Part shown: positions 41,343-51,077 of the stretch, one piece after another
Numbering within the stretch: the stretch's first letter is position 1
How the letters are laid out: each line of letters begins with the position of its first letter
Source of the DNA: Burkholderiales bacterium
Lineage (GTDB): Bacteria; Pseudomonadota; Gammaproteobacteria; Burkholderiales; Casimicrobiaceae
Direction of reading: 5' to 3'
Assembly: GCA_020851235.1 (NCBI GenBank)
Contig: JADZDD010000006.1
Location: 1 to 64,000 of the forward strand
DNA: 64,000 bases
Program-made: the position numbers and the translations under genes
Notes under the pieces: model-generated
Seen by the model: the letters and a program-made list of their open reading frames with translations, nothing else
Databases searched by the model: none
Told to the model about the DNA's origin: nothing

Positions 41343-42839
41343 ATGACCCCGGTCGACTTCCTCCTCGGCGCGCTGTCGGTGAACAATCTCCTGCTGTCAC
41401 TCCTCGGGGTGGCAGCGGGGATCGTGATCGGTGCGCTGCCGGGATTGACGGCCACCATGGCCGTGGCCGTGCTGGTCCCGTTCACGTTCGGCATGAATGC
41501 GGCGTCGGGCCTCATCATGCTGGGCGCCATCTACATGGGCGCCATCTACGGTGGATCGTATTCCGCCATCCTGTTGAACACGCCCGGAACACCGTCGGCG
41601 ATCGCCACGACCTTCGAGGGCTATCCGATGGCCAAGCGAGGGGACGGTGACCTGGCGCTGACGCTCGCGTGCCTGGTCTCCGTCTTCGGCGGGCTGTTCG
41701 GCGCCTTCGCGCTTCTCCTTATTGCACCGCCGATGGCGCAGTTCGCGCTGCGCTTCGGGCCGGTCGAGTACTTCTGGTTCGCGGTCTTCGGGCTCACCCT
41801 CATTGCCTCGCTCGGTGAGGAGAGCATGTTGAAGTCGTTGATCGGTTGTTGCCTCGGCTTGCTGCTCGCCATGATCGGGCTCGCCGAGGTGGGAGGCGAC
41901 GTCCGCTTCACCGGCGGCACGTCGTTGCTCCTGGGGGGCATCGACATCGTGGCGGCGCTCATCGGGCTTTACTGCGTTCCGGTGCTCATCGACCTGGTGG
42001 CCACGCCAAAGCCGCACCTCGAGACGAGCAAGCACGGCGCCGGTTTCCGTCTGCACGATGCGATGGGCGTGATCCTGCGCGGCAAGTTCAACCTGATGCG
42101 CAGTTCGGTCATCGGCACCATCGTCGGCATCCTGCCCGGCGCCGGCGGCTCGATCGCCGCCATCGTCGCTTACGCCGAGGCGAAGCGCGGCGCGAAGGAG
42201 GGCGACGGCTGGGGCCACGGCAATCCGCAGGGGATCGTGGCCACCGAATCGGCCAACAACGCGACCGTGGGCGGTGGGCTCATCCCGACGCTCGTGCTGG
42301 GCATTCCCGGCACGCCCGTCGATGCCGTGATCCTCGGGGCACTCCTGGTGCAGGGAATACGCGTCGGGCCGAGCCTGTTCAGCGAACAGAGCTCGGTCTC
42401 GTACGTCTTCATGTATGGCCTCATCATCGCAACGCTCATCATGCTGCCGGTGGGGTTGCTGCTGGGCCGCTACGCCTTCAAGCTCATCATCTCGATTCCC
42501 AAGGAAGTGCTCACGCCGGCGGTTGCCTTCATGACGATCCTCGGCAGCTTCGCCATCAACAACGACGCCAACAACGTCGTGCAGATGGTGCTCTTGGGAG
42601 GCATCGGCTGGGTCCTCGGGCGCTTCGGGTTCTCGGTCACGCCCGTGGTGCTTGGGATCATCCTCGAATCCATCGCCGAAAGCGGCTTCGTCCAGGCCTA
42701 CATCATCGGCGGCGCGCGCGGCTCGCTCGCTGGCGAGTTCCTGGGCAACCCCATCAGCATGGTCATCATCGGCCTCATCATCCTGTCCGTCGTCTACGCG
42801 ACGATCCGGGGCCGCAAGCGTGGGAGCGTCAACGGCTGA
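41343..42839 (+). CDS. Tripartite tricarboxylate transporter large permease (TctA)
   Basis: A 498-residue polytopic inner-membrane protein with about twelve helices. Signature segments are GIVIGALPGLTATMAVAVLVPFTFGM near the N-terminus, GGSYSAILLNTPGTPSAIAT, and the second-half repeat GILPGAGGSIAAIVAYAEAKR and VLGIPGTPVDAVILGALLVQG. It moves the TctC-delivered carboxylate using an ion gradient. TctB overlaps it by one base (TGATG). Confidence 0.95.
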   Translation: MTPVDFLLGALSVNNLLLSLLGVAAGIVIGALPGLTATMAVAVLVPFTFGMNAASGLIMLGAIYMGAIYGGSYSAILLNTPGTPSAIATTFEGYPMAKRGDGDLALTLACLVSVFGGLFGAFALLLIAPPMAQFALRFGPVEYFWFAVFGLTLIASLGEESMLKSLIGCCLGLLLAMIGLAEVGGDVRFTGGTSLLLGGIDIVAALIGLYCVPVLIDLVATPKPHLETSKHGAGFRLHDAMGVILRGKFNLMRSSVIGTIVGILPGAGGSIAAIVAYAEAKRGAKEGDGWGHGNPQGIVATESANNATVGGGLIPTLVLGIPGTPVDAVILGALLVQGIRVGPSLFSEQSSVSYVFMYGLIIATLIMLPVGLLLGRYAFKLIISIPKEVLTPAVAFMTILGSFAINNDANNVVQMVLLGGIGWVLGRFGFSVTPVVLGIILESIAESGFVQAYIIGGARGSLAGEFLGNPISMVIIGLIILSVVYATIRGRKRGSVNG

Positions 42840-43303
42840 TGCCTGCCGCGGAGCAAGTGAAGCGCGATGTGCCGGGGATCGTGATCAGCGCGATCGTGTT
42901 CGGCATCGGCGTTCTGGTCCTCGTCGAGGCGCAGGAGTTCTCGCCCATGGGGTCGATCTTTCCGCGTACCGTGGCCGCGATCATGATGGTCTTTTGCGCC
43001 GCGTACATGATCGTGGCCTGGCGACGCCCGCAGCCGGCAGGGGTGGGCGAGCAGGGTTCGTCTCTTCGCCGTGTTGGCCTCTTCGCGGTGATGCTGCTGT
43101 GGTCGATCGCGTTTTCGACCGTCGGCTTCCTGACGACGAGCGTCATTGCGTATGCGGCGATCACGTTGCTCGCGACCTACGGACGCTGGACCGCGTCGCG
43201 AGTGGCAAGTCGACTCGTCGCCGGGATAGCGATCCTGGCGCTGTTCTACCTGCTGTTCAAGGTCGCGCTCCACGTTCCGTTGCCGAGCGGCTGGCTTTTG
43301 TAG
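42839..43303 (+). CDS. Tripartite tricarboxylate transporter small permease (TctB)
   Basis: A 154-residue membrane protein with four predicted helices (DVPGIVISAIVFGIGVLVLVE, PRTVAAIMMVFCAAYMIVAW, VGLFAVMLLWSIAFSTVGFL, VAGIAILALFYLLFKVAL). The FSPMGSIFPRTVA motif after helix 1 is typical of TctB. Its position after TctA, rather than between TctC and TctA, is the less usual order. Its ATG overlaps the TctA stop. It converges with the RsmI-like gene 16 bases away. Confidence 0.92.
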   Translation: MPAAEQVKRDVPGIVISAIVFGIGVLVLVEAQEFSPMGSIFPRTVAAIMMVFCAAYMIVAWRRPQPAGVGEQGSSLRRVGLFAVMLLWSIAFSTVGFLTTSVIAYAAITLLATYGRWTASRVASRLVAGIAILALFYLLFKVALHVPLPSGWLL

Positions 43304-43319
43304 GCAGCGGCGCGCAGCG

Positions 43320-44036
43320 CTACGACGCCGCCTGCATCACGAACATCGCCGGGCGTTTGGCGAAGCGGGTGGCATCCTCGTGGCGCCATGCCGCGACGGG
43401 GCGACGCACGATCGTTTCGCTCGCGAGGGTGAGGTCGCAGGCGACGCACACGTCGGTGTCGGCGCGTAGCGCTTGGGGTAGCGAGGCGATCATCGCCGCG
43501 TTGCGATACGGCGTCTCGATGAAGAGTTGCGCGCGCCCGAGCGTGCGTGACTCATCCTCGAGCCGGCGCAGCGCCGCGGTGCGTGCCGGTGGCGCCACCG
43601 GGAGATAGCCGTGGAAGGCGAAACCCTGTCCGTTCATGCCGGACGCCATGAGCGCGAGGAGGACGGCGGAAGGGCCGACCAGCGGCACGACGCGGAGGCC
43701 TTCGGCGTGCGCGGCGGCCACGAGCCGTGCCCCGGGATCGGCGACACCCGGACATCCCGCATCGGAGAGAAGGCCGAGGTCGTGCCCGCGGTGTGCCGGG
43801 GCGAGGAGCGCGGCGTGCGCGGCGCGATCTTCGGTCGCGGGCAGCGGCGTGACGACGAGGTTGGCGATCGGATGCGGCAGGTCGAGCGTTTTCAGGAACG
43901 CGCGGGCAGGCTTCGGCGTTTCCACGACCCAGTGCGTGAGCGCTCGCGCGACCACGATGGTGCGTGCCGGCAGGACGGCGTCCGGGGCGACGTGGCCCAG
44001 GAGGTTGGGAACGAGGTAGAGCGTGCCGGCGCTCAT
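43320..44036 (-). CDS. RsmI-like SAM-dependent methyltransferase (tetrapyrrole methylase fold)
   Basis: A 238-residue protein with the tetrapyrrole-methylase fold of RsmI/YraL relatives. Recognisable parts are GTLYLVPNLLGHV at the start, LLSDAGCPGVADPGARLVAAAHAEG (the SAM-binding GxPxxxDPG loop), VPLVGPSAVLLALMASGMNGQGFAFHGYLP and FIETPYRNAAMI. RsmI proper methylates C1402 of 16S rRNA and is usually about 280 residues; this shorter type is a paralogue whose target is not established. Its ATG overlaps the maf stop by 4 bases, so the two are coupled. Confidence 0.88.
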   Translation of the reverse strand: MSAGTLYLVPNLLGHVAPDAVLPARTIVVARALTHWVVETPKPARAFLKTLDLPHPIANLVVTPLPATEDRAAHAALLAPAHRGHDLGLLSDAGCPGVADPGARLVAAAHAEGLRVVPLVGPSAVLLALMASGMNGQGFAFHGYLPVAPPARTAALRRLEDESRTLGRAQLFIETPYRNAAMIASLPQALRADTDVCVACDLTLASETIVRRPVAAWRHEDATRFAKRPAMFVMQAAS

Positions 44037-44641
44037 GGCGCGGTCGCGCTGTCGCGCAACGGATCGAGCCCTTCTGCACGCAGCATGCGACACAGGGCGA
44101 TGAGCGGCAGGCCGATCAGCGCGGTGGGATCGTCGCTGACGATGCTCTCGAACAGGGCGATGCCGGAGGTTTCTGCCTTGACGCCGCCGGCGCAGTCGTA
44201 CGGCGCCTCGCGGTCGAGGTACGCGGTGATCTCGTCGTCGCCGATCGACCGGAACGTGCTGGTGACGGGGATGAGCGCGGTTTGCACGCGCCCGCTCGCG
44301 GCGTGCACGAGGGCGAGCCCCGTGTGGAAGACGACGACCTGCCCGGACAGGCGGCGCAACTCGGCGTGCGCGCGCTCGCGGTTGCCCGGCTTGCCGATGA
44401 GCCGGCCCGCGCATTCGGCGACCTGGTCCGAGCCGATGACGAGTGCGTGGTCGTGACGAGCGGCCACCGCGCGGGCCTTGGCGATGGCCAGTCGCAGTGC
44501 CGTGGCCGCCGGCGCCTCACCGGGTGCGGCGGACTCATCGACCGCCGGCGCCGCGACTTCGAACGGGAGGCCCAGGCGCGCCAGGAGCTCGCGGCGGTAG
44601 CGAGACGTCGAGCCCAAGACCAGGGTGGGGGGCTTCTGCAT
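44033..44641 (-). CDS. Maf/YceF-type nucleotide pyrophosphatase
   Basis: A 202-residue Maf-family nucleotide pyrophosphatase, likely hydrolysing modified nucleotides such as 7-methyl-GTP in the YceF subgroup. The family pattern LVLGSTSRYRRELLARLGLPFEV is at the N-terminus, ALVIGSDQVAE is the metal-binding strand, and YLDREAPYDCAGGVKAETSGIAL is typical. It starts 181 bases from the divergent yceD ATG and shares that region's promoter space. Downstream, it overlaps the RsmI-like gene. Confidence 0.92.
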   Translation of the reverse strand: MQKPPTLVLGSTSRYRRELLARLGLPFEVAAPAVDESAAPGEAPAATALRLAIAKARAVAARHDHALVIGSDQVAECAGRLIGKPGNRERAHAELRRLSGQVVVFHTGLALVHAASGRVQTALIPVTSTFRSIGDDEITAYLDREAPYDCAGGVKAETSGIALFESIVSDDPTALIGLPLIALCRMLRAEGLDPLRDSATAP

Positions 44642-44673
44642 TGTTTTTCCTACACTTTTACGCGTTCGCGGCT

Positions 44674-44703
44674 TTGACAGGAGTCCACTTTGTACACTAA
44701 AAT
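44674..44703 (+). promoter_or_regulatory. Consensus-like sigma70 promoter for the yceD-rpmF-plsX-fab operon
   Basis: TTGACA (44674-44679) and TAAAAT (44698-44703) are 18 bases apart, one of the best promoter matches in the window. Start would be near 44710, giving a leader of about 110 bases before yceD. Confidence 0.75.
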
Positions 44704-44822
44704 CCCACCCTTTCGCGTGCCTGGCGGCATCGCCTTGCCGGGTCGCGCGACTGCCGCCCCGCCGGCCGGCGATGCCTTTTTGCAGGGGCAGGGCCCGCGC
44801 AGAACCGAAGACAGCGCCGCTC

Positions 44823-45269
44823 ATGACGTCCACAGGAAAGTCGTTCGATGCCTTCCGGCTCGCCCGTGAGCGCGGCGTGCTGGAAGGCATGCTCGACCTC
44901 GCCGCCGCTTCGCGCCTGCGCGATCGCATCGCCGAGGACGCGGACCGCACGGAACCGGTGCGCTGGCGCATCGCCGGGACGACCGACGCGGCAGGGCGGC
45001 CGGCGCTTGCCATCCGCTTGGCCGGCGATGTGCCGGTGACGTGCCAGCGCTGTCTTGCGCCCTTGGCCTTCGAGGTCGAGCGGGAAACGGTCACCCTGCT
45101 CGCACGCAGCGAGCAGGAAGCCGACGCGCTCGACGCCAGCACCGACGACGAGGTTCTGGTCGCGGACCATCCGTTGACGGCGAGTGAACTGGTCGAGGAC
45201 GAATTGCTCCTGACGCTGCCGTTCGCGCCGATGCACGAACCCGGCGCCTGCGCGGCGGGCAATGGGTAG
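44823..45269 (+). CDS. YceD-family protein (DUF177)
   Basis: A 148-residue protein of the YceD/DUF177 family, found next to rpmF across bacteria. The features are an N-terminal FDAFRLARERGVLEGMLDL, ALAIRLAGDVPVTCQRCLAPLAFEVE with a C-x2-C pair, and VLVADHPLTASELVEDELLLTLPFAPMH. It has been linked to 23S rRNA/ribosome assembly in plants and E. coli; here the role is inferred from family and context. The ATG used agrees with family N-termini; an upstream in-frame ATG adds 18 residues. Confidence 0.92.
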   Translation: MTSTGKSFDAFRLARERGVLEGMLDLAAASRLRDRIAEDADRTEPVRWRIAGTTDAAGRPALAIRLAGDVPVTCQRCLAPLAFEVERETVTLLARSEQEADALDASTDDEVLVADHPLTASELVEDELLLTLPFAPMHEPGACAAGNG

Positions 45270-45391
45270 AGACCAGGACCGATAGTCACACGTGGCCGGC
45301 ACGACGCCTTGGGTTAGACTCGCCCGCCTGGGGTGAGCCTGTCATCCGGGGCCACGCCCACCGAATCCGAGCTTTCGAGGAGTAGAGCACC

Positions 45392-45574
45392 ATGGCCGTT
45401 CAGCAGAACAAGAAGTCCCCATCCAAGCGCGGCATGCATCGCGCGCACGATTTCCTCACCACCCCGGCGCTCGCGGTCGAGCCCGTGAGTGGCGAGACGC
45501 ATCTGCGTCATCACATCAGCCCGAGCGGGTACTACCGCGGCAAGAAGGTCGTCAAGACCAAGGCCGACGAGTAA
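45392..45574 (+). CDS. rpmF: 50S ribosomal protein L32
   Basis: A 60-residue ribosomal protein, [19 protein letters not shown] at the N-terminus and [16 protein letters not shown] at the C-terminus. The zinc cysteines found in some L32 proteins are absent, as in many proteobacterial forms. A GGAG site precedes the ATG. It lies between yceD and plsX, the standard arrangement. Confidence 0.98.
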   Translation: MAVQQNKKSPSKRGMHRAHDFLTTPALAVEPVSGETHLRHHISPSGYYRGKKVVKTKADE

Positions 45575-45668
45575 GCCGGGCGCGCCTCGCCGCCGTGGCG
45601 ATGCCGCACGTCAGGTTCACAGCGCACCATCCCGTGCCCCCGGTACGCATGGCGCGTCGGCGCGCCCG

Positions 45669-46727
45669 GTGAGCGTCACCGTCGCCGTCGATGCGATGGG
45701 CGGCGATCATGGCCCATCGGTCACGGTCGCGGCCGCGCTCGCGTTCCTCGATGCGCAGCCCGACGCGCGAGTCATCCTGGTCGGTATCGAGCCGGCGCTC
45801 AACGAAGTGCTCGGCCGCGCCCGTTCGCCGGCACGGGAGCGCTTGACCGTCCACGCCTGCACCGAGGTCGTGGCGATGGACGAGCCGCCGGCCGATGCAC
45901 TGCGCAAGAAGAAGGACTCGTCGATGCGCGTGGCGGTGAATCTCGTCAAGGACGGCACGGCGCAGGCCTGCGTGTCGGCGGGCAACACCGGTGCGCTGAT
46001 GGCGATCGCGCGCTTCGTCCTGAAGACTCTCCCAGGCATCGATCGGCCGGCCATCGCGTCGCAGTTGCCGACGCGGGCGGGCGTGACCACCGCGCTCGAT
46101 CTCGGCGCGAATGTGAACTGCACCGCGGCGCAACTCGTCCAGTTCGCGGTGATGGGCAGCGCGCTCGCCACGGCGGTGGAGGGCATCGAGCGACCCACCG
46201 TCGGCCTGCTCAACATCGGTGAGGAGGACATCAAGGGAAACGACGTGGTCAAGGACACGGCGGAGCTCCTCAAGGCGGCACCGGTCAACTTCTACGGCAA
46301 CGTCGAAGGCGACGACATCTACAAGGGGACGACCGACGTCGTGGTGTGCGATGGCTTCGTGGGCAACGTCGCGCTCAAGGTCTCCGAGGGGCTCGTCGTG
46401 ATGCTCTACGACTTCCTGCGCGCCGAGTTCACGCGTAACGTGGCGCGCAAGCTGGCGGCCGTTGCCGCGATGCCCGCGCTGGGCGCGTTCAAGAAGCGCG
46501 TCGATCCCCGCCGCTACAACGGTGCCACGCTCGTCGGCCTTCGCGGCGTGGTGGTGAAGAGTCACGGCAGCGCCGACGCGATCGGCTTTCGCAATGCGAT
46601 CGCCAAGGCGCACGCCGAGGTGGTCAACGGCGTCCTCGACAAGATCGCTCGCGAGATCGCGAGGATGCCGGCCACTGCCGGTGACGCGTCGCCGCCGCTG
46701 GCGACGGTGGGCAGCGATGCCCGCTAG
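45669..46727 (+). CDS. plsX: Phosphate acyltransferase PlsX
   Basis: A 352-residue enzyme that converts acyl-ACP to acyl-phosphate for phospholipid synthesis. The N-terminus [18 protein letters not shown] is diagnostic, as are [29 protein letters not shown] and [17 protein letters not shown]. The start is a GTG; no in-frame ATG is available in the gap after rpmF. fabH begins 11 bases inside its 3' end. Confidence 0.96.
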   Translation: MSVTVAVDAMGGDHGPSVTVAAALAFLDAQPDARVILVGIEPALNEVLGRARSPARERLTVHACTEVVAMDEPPADALRKKKDSSMRVAVNLVKDGTAQACVSAGNTGALMAIARFVLKTLPGIDRPAIASQLPTRAGVTTALDLGANVNCTAAQLVQFAVMGSALATAVEGIERPTVGLLNIGEEDIKGNDVVKDTAELLKAAPVNFYGNVEGDDIYKGTTDVVVCDGFVGNVALKVSEGLVVMLYDFLRAEFTRNVARKLAAVAAMPALGAFKKRVDPRRYNGATLVGLRGVVVKSHGSADAIGFRNAIAKAHAEVVNGVLDKIAREIARMPATAGDASPPLATVGSDAR

Positions 46728-47676
46728 GATCGCCGGCACCGGCCGGTACCTGCCGACCGAGGTCCTCACCAACGACGCCCTCGCCCAGCGCGTCGCGACG
46801 AGCGACGAGTGGATTCGCACCCGCACCGGCATTCGTCAGCGGCACATCGCGGCAGCGACGGAGCAGACCTCCGACCTCGCAGTGAACGCGGCGCGGGCGG
46901 CCATTGCGGCAGCGGGGATGCAGCCTGCCGACATCGATCTCATCATCGTCGCGACCGCCACGCCCGACATGATCTTTCCGGCGACGGCGACGATCGTGCA
47001 GGACAAGCTCGGTATCCGCCACGGCGGCGCCGCCTTCGACATCAGCGCCGTGTGCAGCGGCTTCGTCTACGCGCTGGCGATCGCCGAGCGCATGGTGAGC
47101 AGTGGCGGCGCCCGCAATGCACTCGTGATCGGCGCCGAGACGTACTCGCGCATCCTCGATTGGAGCGATCGCGGGACCTGCGTCCTCTTTGGCGACGGCG
47201 CGGGTGCGGTGGTGCTCGTGCCGGCGCCCGAGCCTGGCATCGTGACCGCGCACCTGCACGCCGATGGCAGTCACCGGCACATCCTGTGCGCACCGGGCGC
47301 GATCCAGCACGGCGCCATCACCGGTACACCCTTCGTCCACATGGACGGTGCGGCGGTGTTCAAGTTCGCCGTGAAGGTGATGGCCGACGTTGCCTTCGAG
47401 GCCCTCGCCGCCGCCGGGCTCTCGCCAACCGACGTCGACTGGGTCATCCCGCACCAGGCGAACATTCGCATCATGGATGCGACGATGAAGAAGCTGCACC
47501 TACCCGAGGAGCGGCTCGTGGTCACCGTCGACGTGCATGGCAACACGTCGGCGGCATCGATTCCGCTCGCGCTCGATACGGCGGTGCGCGACGGGCGCAT
47601 TCGCCGCGGCCAGCATGTCCTGCTCATCGGTGTCGGCGGCGGTTTCACTTGGGGTTCGGTACTCGTTCGATGGTGA
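46717..47676 (+). CDS. fabH: Beta-ketoacyl-ACP synthase III
   Basis: A 319-residue enzyme that starts fatty acid synthesis by condensing acetyl-CoA with malonyl-ACP. The catalytic triad is visible: Cys113 in [12 protein letters not shown], His246 in [11 protein letters not shown], and Asn276 in [20 protein letters not shown] at residues 39-47 is the usual CoA-binding segment. It overlaps plsX by 11 bases and is followed by fabD after 7. Confidence 0.97.
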   Translation: MPARIAGTGRYLPTEVLTNDALAQRVATSDEWIRTRTGIRQRHIAAATEQTSDLAVNAARAAIAAAGMQPADIDLIIVATATPDMIFPATATIVQDKLGIRHGGAAFDISAVCSGFVYALAIAERMVSSGGARNALVIGAETYSRILDWSDRGTCVLFGDGAGAVVLVPAPEPGIVTAHLHADGSHRHILCAPGAIQHGAITGTPFVHMDGAAVFKFAVKVMADVAFEALAAAGLSPTDVDWVIPHQANIRIMDATMKKLHLPEERLVVTVDVHGNTSAASIPLALDTAVRDGRIRRGQHVLLIGVGGGFTWGSVLVRW

Positions 47677-47683
47677 GGTGACG

Positions 47684-48619
47684 ATGGCAAGGCTCGCATT
47701 CGTCTTTCCCGGGCAGGGCTCGCAGAGCGTGGGCATGATGGCTGGCTACACGGCGCATCCGGTCGTGCGCGAGACCTTTGCCGAAGCCTCGGCGGCACTC
47801 GGCGAGGATCTTTGGGCGCTGGTGGAAGACGGTCCTGCCGACGCGCTTGCGCGCACCACCAACACGCAGCCGGTCATGCTCACCGCCGGGGTGGCGGCGT
47901 GGCGCGCCTGGCTCGCGGAAGGGGGCGGGATGCCGGTCGTCGTCGCGGGGCACAGTCTCGGCGAGTACACCGCGCTCGTCGCCGCGGGCGCGCTCGCCTT
48001 TGCCGATGCGGTCCCGCTCGTGCGTTTTCGCGCGCAGGCGATGCAGGATGCCGTGCCCGCGGGTGTGGGTGCGATGGCCGCCATCATCGGCGGCGACGAG
48101 GAGGCCATCGTCGCCGCGTGCGCCGAGGCGGCGCAAGGCGAAGTGGTCGAGGCGGTGAATTTCAACGCGCCGGGCCAACTCGTGATCGCCGGGCACCGCG
48201 CCGCGGTCGAGCGGGCGATCGCCCTGGCCCGCGAGAAGGGCGCCAAGCGCGGTGTGATCCTTCCCGTGTCGGCACCCTTCCACTGCACGCTGCTGCGCCC
48301 GGCAGCCGAGGCGCTGGCGGCGAAGCTTGCGACGGTGCCCTTCGCGACGCCGACGATTCCGGTGATTCACAACGTCGACGTCGCCACGCACGCCGAACCC
48401 GACGCGATTCGTGAGGCACTGGCGCGGCAGGCGGCGCGTCCCGTGCGTTGGACGGCGACCATGCGCGCGCTCGGGGAGCGGGGCGTGACGCATGTCGCCG
48501 AAAGCGGACCCGGCATGGTGCTCACCGGCCTCGCGCGGCGCAGCATCGCCGGCGTGGTCACGTACGCGCTCGAGGACAGCGCCGCGATCCAGGCGGCGGT
48601 AAGGGAGATGCAAGGATGA
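47684..48619 (+). CDS. fabD: Malonyl-CoA:ACP transacylase
   Basis: A 311-residue enzyme that loads malonyl groups onto ACP. The N-terminus AFVFPGQGSQSVGMM and the nucleophile Ser91 in AGHSLGEYTALVAAG are diagnostic, with the catalytic His in LPVSAPFHCTLLRP. fabG overlaps its 3' end by 4 bases. Confidence 0.97.
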   Translation: MARLAFVFPGQGSQSVGMMAGYTAHPVVRETFAEASAALGEDLWALVEDGPADALARTTNTQPVMLTAGVAAWRAWLAEGGGMPVVVAGHSLGEYTALVAAGALAFADAVPLVRFRAQAMQDAVPAGVGAMAAIIGGDEEAIVAACAEAAQGEVVEAVNFNAPGQLVIAGHRAAVERAIALAREKGAKRGVILPVSAPFHCTLLRPAAEALAAKLATVPFATPTIPVIHNVDVATHAEPDAIREALARQAARPVRWTATMRALGERGVTHVAESGPGMVLTGLARRSIAGVVTYALEDSAAIQAAVREMQG

Positions 48620-49365
48620 CGGCAAGTCTCGACACGCAAGTGGCGCTCGTCACCGGGGCCACGCGCGGCATCGGCAAGGCGATTGCGTTGCGGCTGGCTG
48701 CCGACGGGGCGACGGTGGTCGGGACGGCAACCACCGACGAGGGCGCGCGCAGCATCGCGGCCATGCTCGAGGCCGCGGGCGGTCGCGGCACCGGGATGCG
48801 CCTCGACGTCAACGACCCGGCGCAGGTGGACAGCGTCCTTGCCGCAATCGCGAATGAATTCGGTCCGGTCGTGATTCTCGTCAACAACGCGGGGGTCACC
48901 CGCGACAACCTTCTGCTGCGCATGAAGGACGAGGAATGGAACACCATCGTGGAGACCAACCTCACGTCGGTGTACCGGCTGTCCAAGGCGGTGCTGCGCG
49001 GGATGATGCGCGCGCGCCACGGGCGCATCGTCAATATCGGCAGCGTCGTGGGCGCGAGCGGCAATGCCGGCCAGTCGAACTACGCCGCCGCGAAGGCCGC
49101 GGTCGTCGGGTTCACGAAGTCGCTCGCGCAGGAGGTGGGAAGCCGCAACGTCACCGTCAACTGCGTGGCGCCAGGCTTCATCGACACCGACATGACCCGT
49201 AACCTGCCGGAACCGGCGCGTGAGGCGTTGCTCGCACGCATCCCGCTCGGTCGCCTGGGCGAGCCCGACGACGTCGCCGCCGCCGTCGCCTATCTCGTCG
49301 GCCCCGGCGGCGCGTACGTGACCGGGACCACGCTGCACGTCAACGGCGGGATGTACCTCGTGTGA
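48616..49365 (+). CDS. fabG: 3-oxoacyl-ACP reductase
   Basis: A 249-residue short-chain dehydrogenase that reduces 3-oxoacyl-ACP with NADPH. The cofactor loop [12 protein letters not shown] (13-24), Asn115 in ETNLTSVY, Ser143, Tyr156 and Lys160 in SNYAAAKAA form the catalytic set, and [12 protein letters not shown] is the family's substrate loop. The ATG overlaps the fabD stop. Confidence 0.97.
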   Translation: MTASLDTQVALVTGATRGIGKAIALRLAADGATVVGTATTDEGARSIAAMLEAAGGRGTGMRLDVNDPAQVDSVLAAIANEFGPVVILVNNAGVTRDNLLLRMKDEEWNTIVETNLTSVYRLSKAVLRGMMRARHGRIVNIGSVVGASGNAGQSNYAAAKAAVVGFTKSLAQEVGSRNVTVNCVAPGFIDTDMTRNLPEPAREALLARIPLGRLGEPDDVAAAVAYLVGPGGAYVTGTTLHVNGGMYLV

Positions 49366-49401
49366 GGCGCCGATCGACCCAGGCGGCGGCGATGACCCTT
49401 C

Positions 49402-49410
49402 TGGTAGAAT
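49402..49410 (+). promoter_or_regulatory. Extended -10 element upstream of acpP
   Basis: TGGTAGAAT (TG-N-TAGAAT) lies 47 bases before the acpP ATG, in the gap after fabG. It would allow acpP, which is needed in large amounts, to be transcribed separately from the upstream fab genes. Confidence 0.5.
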
Positions 49411-49456
49411 TCGCCGATTTGATCGTTTCGGGGCCCCGCGACGGGGAGGAGAAGCA

Positions 49457-49696
49457 ATGGACAACGTTGAACAACGCGTCAAGAAGATCGTCGCCGAGCA
49501 ACTCGGCGTCAACGAGGCCGAGATCAAGAACGAATCCTCGTTCGTCGACGATCTCGGCGCCGACTCGCTCGATACCGTCGAACTCGTGATGGCGCTCGAG
49601 GAGGAATTCGAGACCGAGATTCCCGACGAGGAAGCCGAGAAGATCACCACGGTCCAGCAGGCGATCGACTACGTCGGTGCCAATCTGAAGAAGTAA
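49457..49696 (+). CDS. acpP: Acyl carrier protein
   Basis: A 79-residue acidic carrier protein. Ser37 in [20 protein letters not shown] takes the 4'-phosphopantetheine arm. The strongly acidic helix II ([15 protein letters not shown]) is typical. A GGGGAGGAG ribosome-binding site precedes the ATG. fabF follows after 120 bases. Confidence 0.98.
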   Translation: MDNVEQRVKKIVAEQLGVNEAEIKNESSFVDDLGADSLDTVELVMALEEEFETEIPDEEAEKITTVQQAIDYVGANLKK

Positions 49697-49816
49697 CCTG
49701 CAAGACCCACCGGCGCGGGATTCCCCGGCGCCGGGACGATGCCTGCCGGTACCCGCCGCAGCCATCGTGCGAACGCTCCCACTTCGAAGTTCCGCTCGTC
49801 CCATACGAACAGCTCC

Positions 49817-51058
49817 ATGTCCCGCCGCCGCGTGGTCGTAACCGGTCTTGGCATGATCTCGCCCGTCGGCATCGGCGTGGCACCGTCGTGGCAGGCGATC
49901 CTCGAGGGCCGGTCCGGAATCGCGCGGATCACGCGTTTCGATGCATCGACCTTCCCCTCGCAGATCGCAGGTGAGGTCAAGGGCTTCGACGTTACGCGCT
50001 ACCTCTCGGGCAAGGAAGCACGACGCTACGATACTTTCATCCACTACGGTCTCGTCGCGACCATGGAGGCGGTGGCCGACGCCGGGCTCGAGGGATACGG
50101 CGGCGACAAGGAACGCATCGGGGTATGCATCGGCTCGGGGATCGGCGGGCTGCCGATGATCGAGGAGGTCCACAACCATTTCCTCGCCGGTGGCCTGCGC
50201 AAGATCTCGCCGTTTTTCGTCCCCGGCTCGATCATCAACATGATCTCGGGGCTGGTCTCGATCCACTACGGCTACCAGGGGCCCAACCTCGGCACGGTCA
50301 GCGCGTGCTCGACCGCCAATCACAGCATCGGCGAGGCGGCGCGCCTCATCGAGTATGGTGATGCCGACATCATGGTTGCCGGCGGGTCGGAAGCCACCGT
50401 TTCGCCGCTGGGCGTCGGCGGCTTTTGTGCCGCACGCGCGCTGTCGACGCGCAACGACGACCCGACGACCGCGAGCCGCCCGTGGGACGTCGGCCGCGAC
50501 GGCTTCGTGTTGGGCGAAGGCGCGGGGGTGCTCGTCCTGGAGGAGCTCGAGCACGCGCGGGCGCGCGACGCGCGCATCTACTGCGAGCTTGCGGGCTACG
50601 GCATGAGCGCCGACGCGCATCACATCACCGCGCCTCCCGAATCCGGCGACGGCGCGTGCCGGAGCATGCTCAATGCCTTGAAGAACGCCGGCATGCAGCC
50701 GACCGACGTCGACTACATCAATGCGCACGGCACCTCGACCCCCTTGGGCGACGTGGCCGAGTGCGTCGCGGTCAAGCGCGCCTTCGGCGCACACGCCGCA
50801 AGGCTCGCCGTTTCGTCGACCAAGTCGATGACGGGGCACCTCCTGGGCGCCGCTGGCGGCATCGAGGCGGTGTTCACCGTCCTCGCGCTCCGCGACCAGG
50901 TGGCACCACCCACCGCGAATCTGCACGCGGTGGACCCCGCGTGCGATCTCGACTTCGTTCCCAACACCGCACGGCCGATGCCGATCGCCGGCGCGATCTC
51001 GAACTCATTCGGTTTCGGCGGCACCAACGCCACCCTCGCTTTCCGCACGCTGCCGTAA
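49817..51058 (+). CDS. fabF: Beta-ketoacyl-ACP synthase II
   Basis: A 413-residue condensing enzyme for chain elongation. The Cys-His-His triad is visible: Cys164 in VSACSTANHSIGEAA, His in INAHGTSTPLGD and in STKSMTGHLLGAAGG. The start is uncertain: the family N-terminus begins here (MSRRRVVVTGLGMISP), but no ribosome-binding site precedes this ATG, and an in-frame ATG lies 78 bases upstream at 49739. lysC follows after 19 bases. Confidence 0.95.
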   Translation: MSRRRVVVTGLGMISPVGIGVAPSWQAILEGRSGIARITRFDASTFPSQIAGEVKGFDVTRYLSGKEARRYDTFIHYGLVATMEAVADAGLEGYGGDKERIGVCIGSGIGGLPMIEEVHNHFLAGGLRKISPFFVPGSIINMISGLVSIHYGYQGPNLGTVSACSTANHSIGEAARLIEYGDADIMVAGGSEATVSPLGVGGFCAARALSTRNDDPTTASRPWDVGRDGFVLGEGAGVLVLEELEHARARDARIYCELAGYGMSADAHHITAPPESGDGACRSMLNALKNAGMQPTDVDYINAHGTSTPLGDVAECVAVKRAFGAHAARLAVSSTKSMTGHLLGAAGGIEAVFTVLALRDQVAPPTANLHAVDPACDLDFVPNTARPMPIAGAISNSFGFGGTNATLAFRTLP

Positions 51059-51077
51059 GGCACCGGCGGCAACCACC

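Noticed and set aside
51059-51077. A lysine riboswitch upstream of lysC
   Set aside because: Only 19 bases separate fabF and lysC, too short for a riboswitch.
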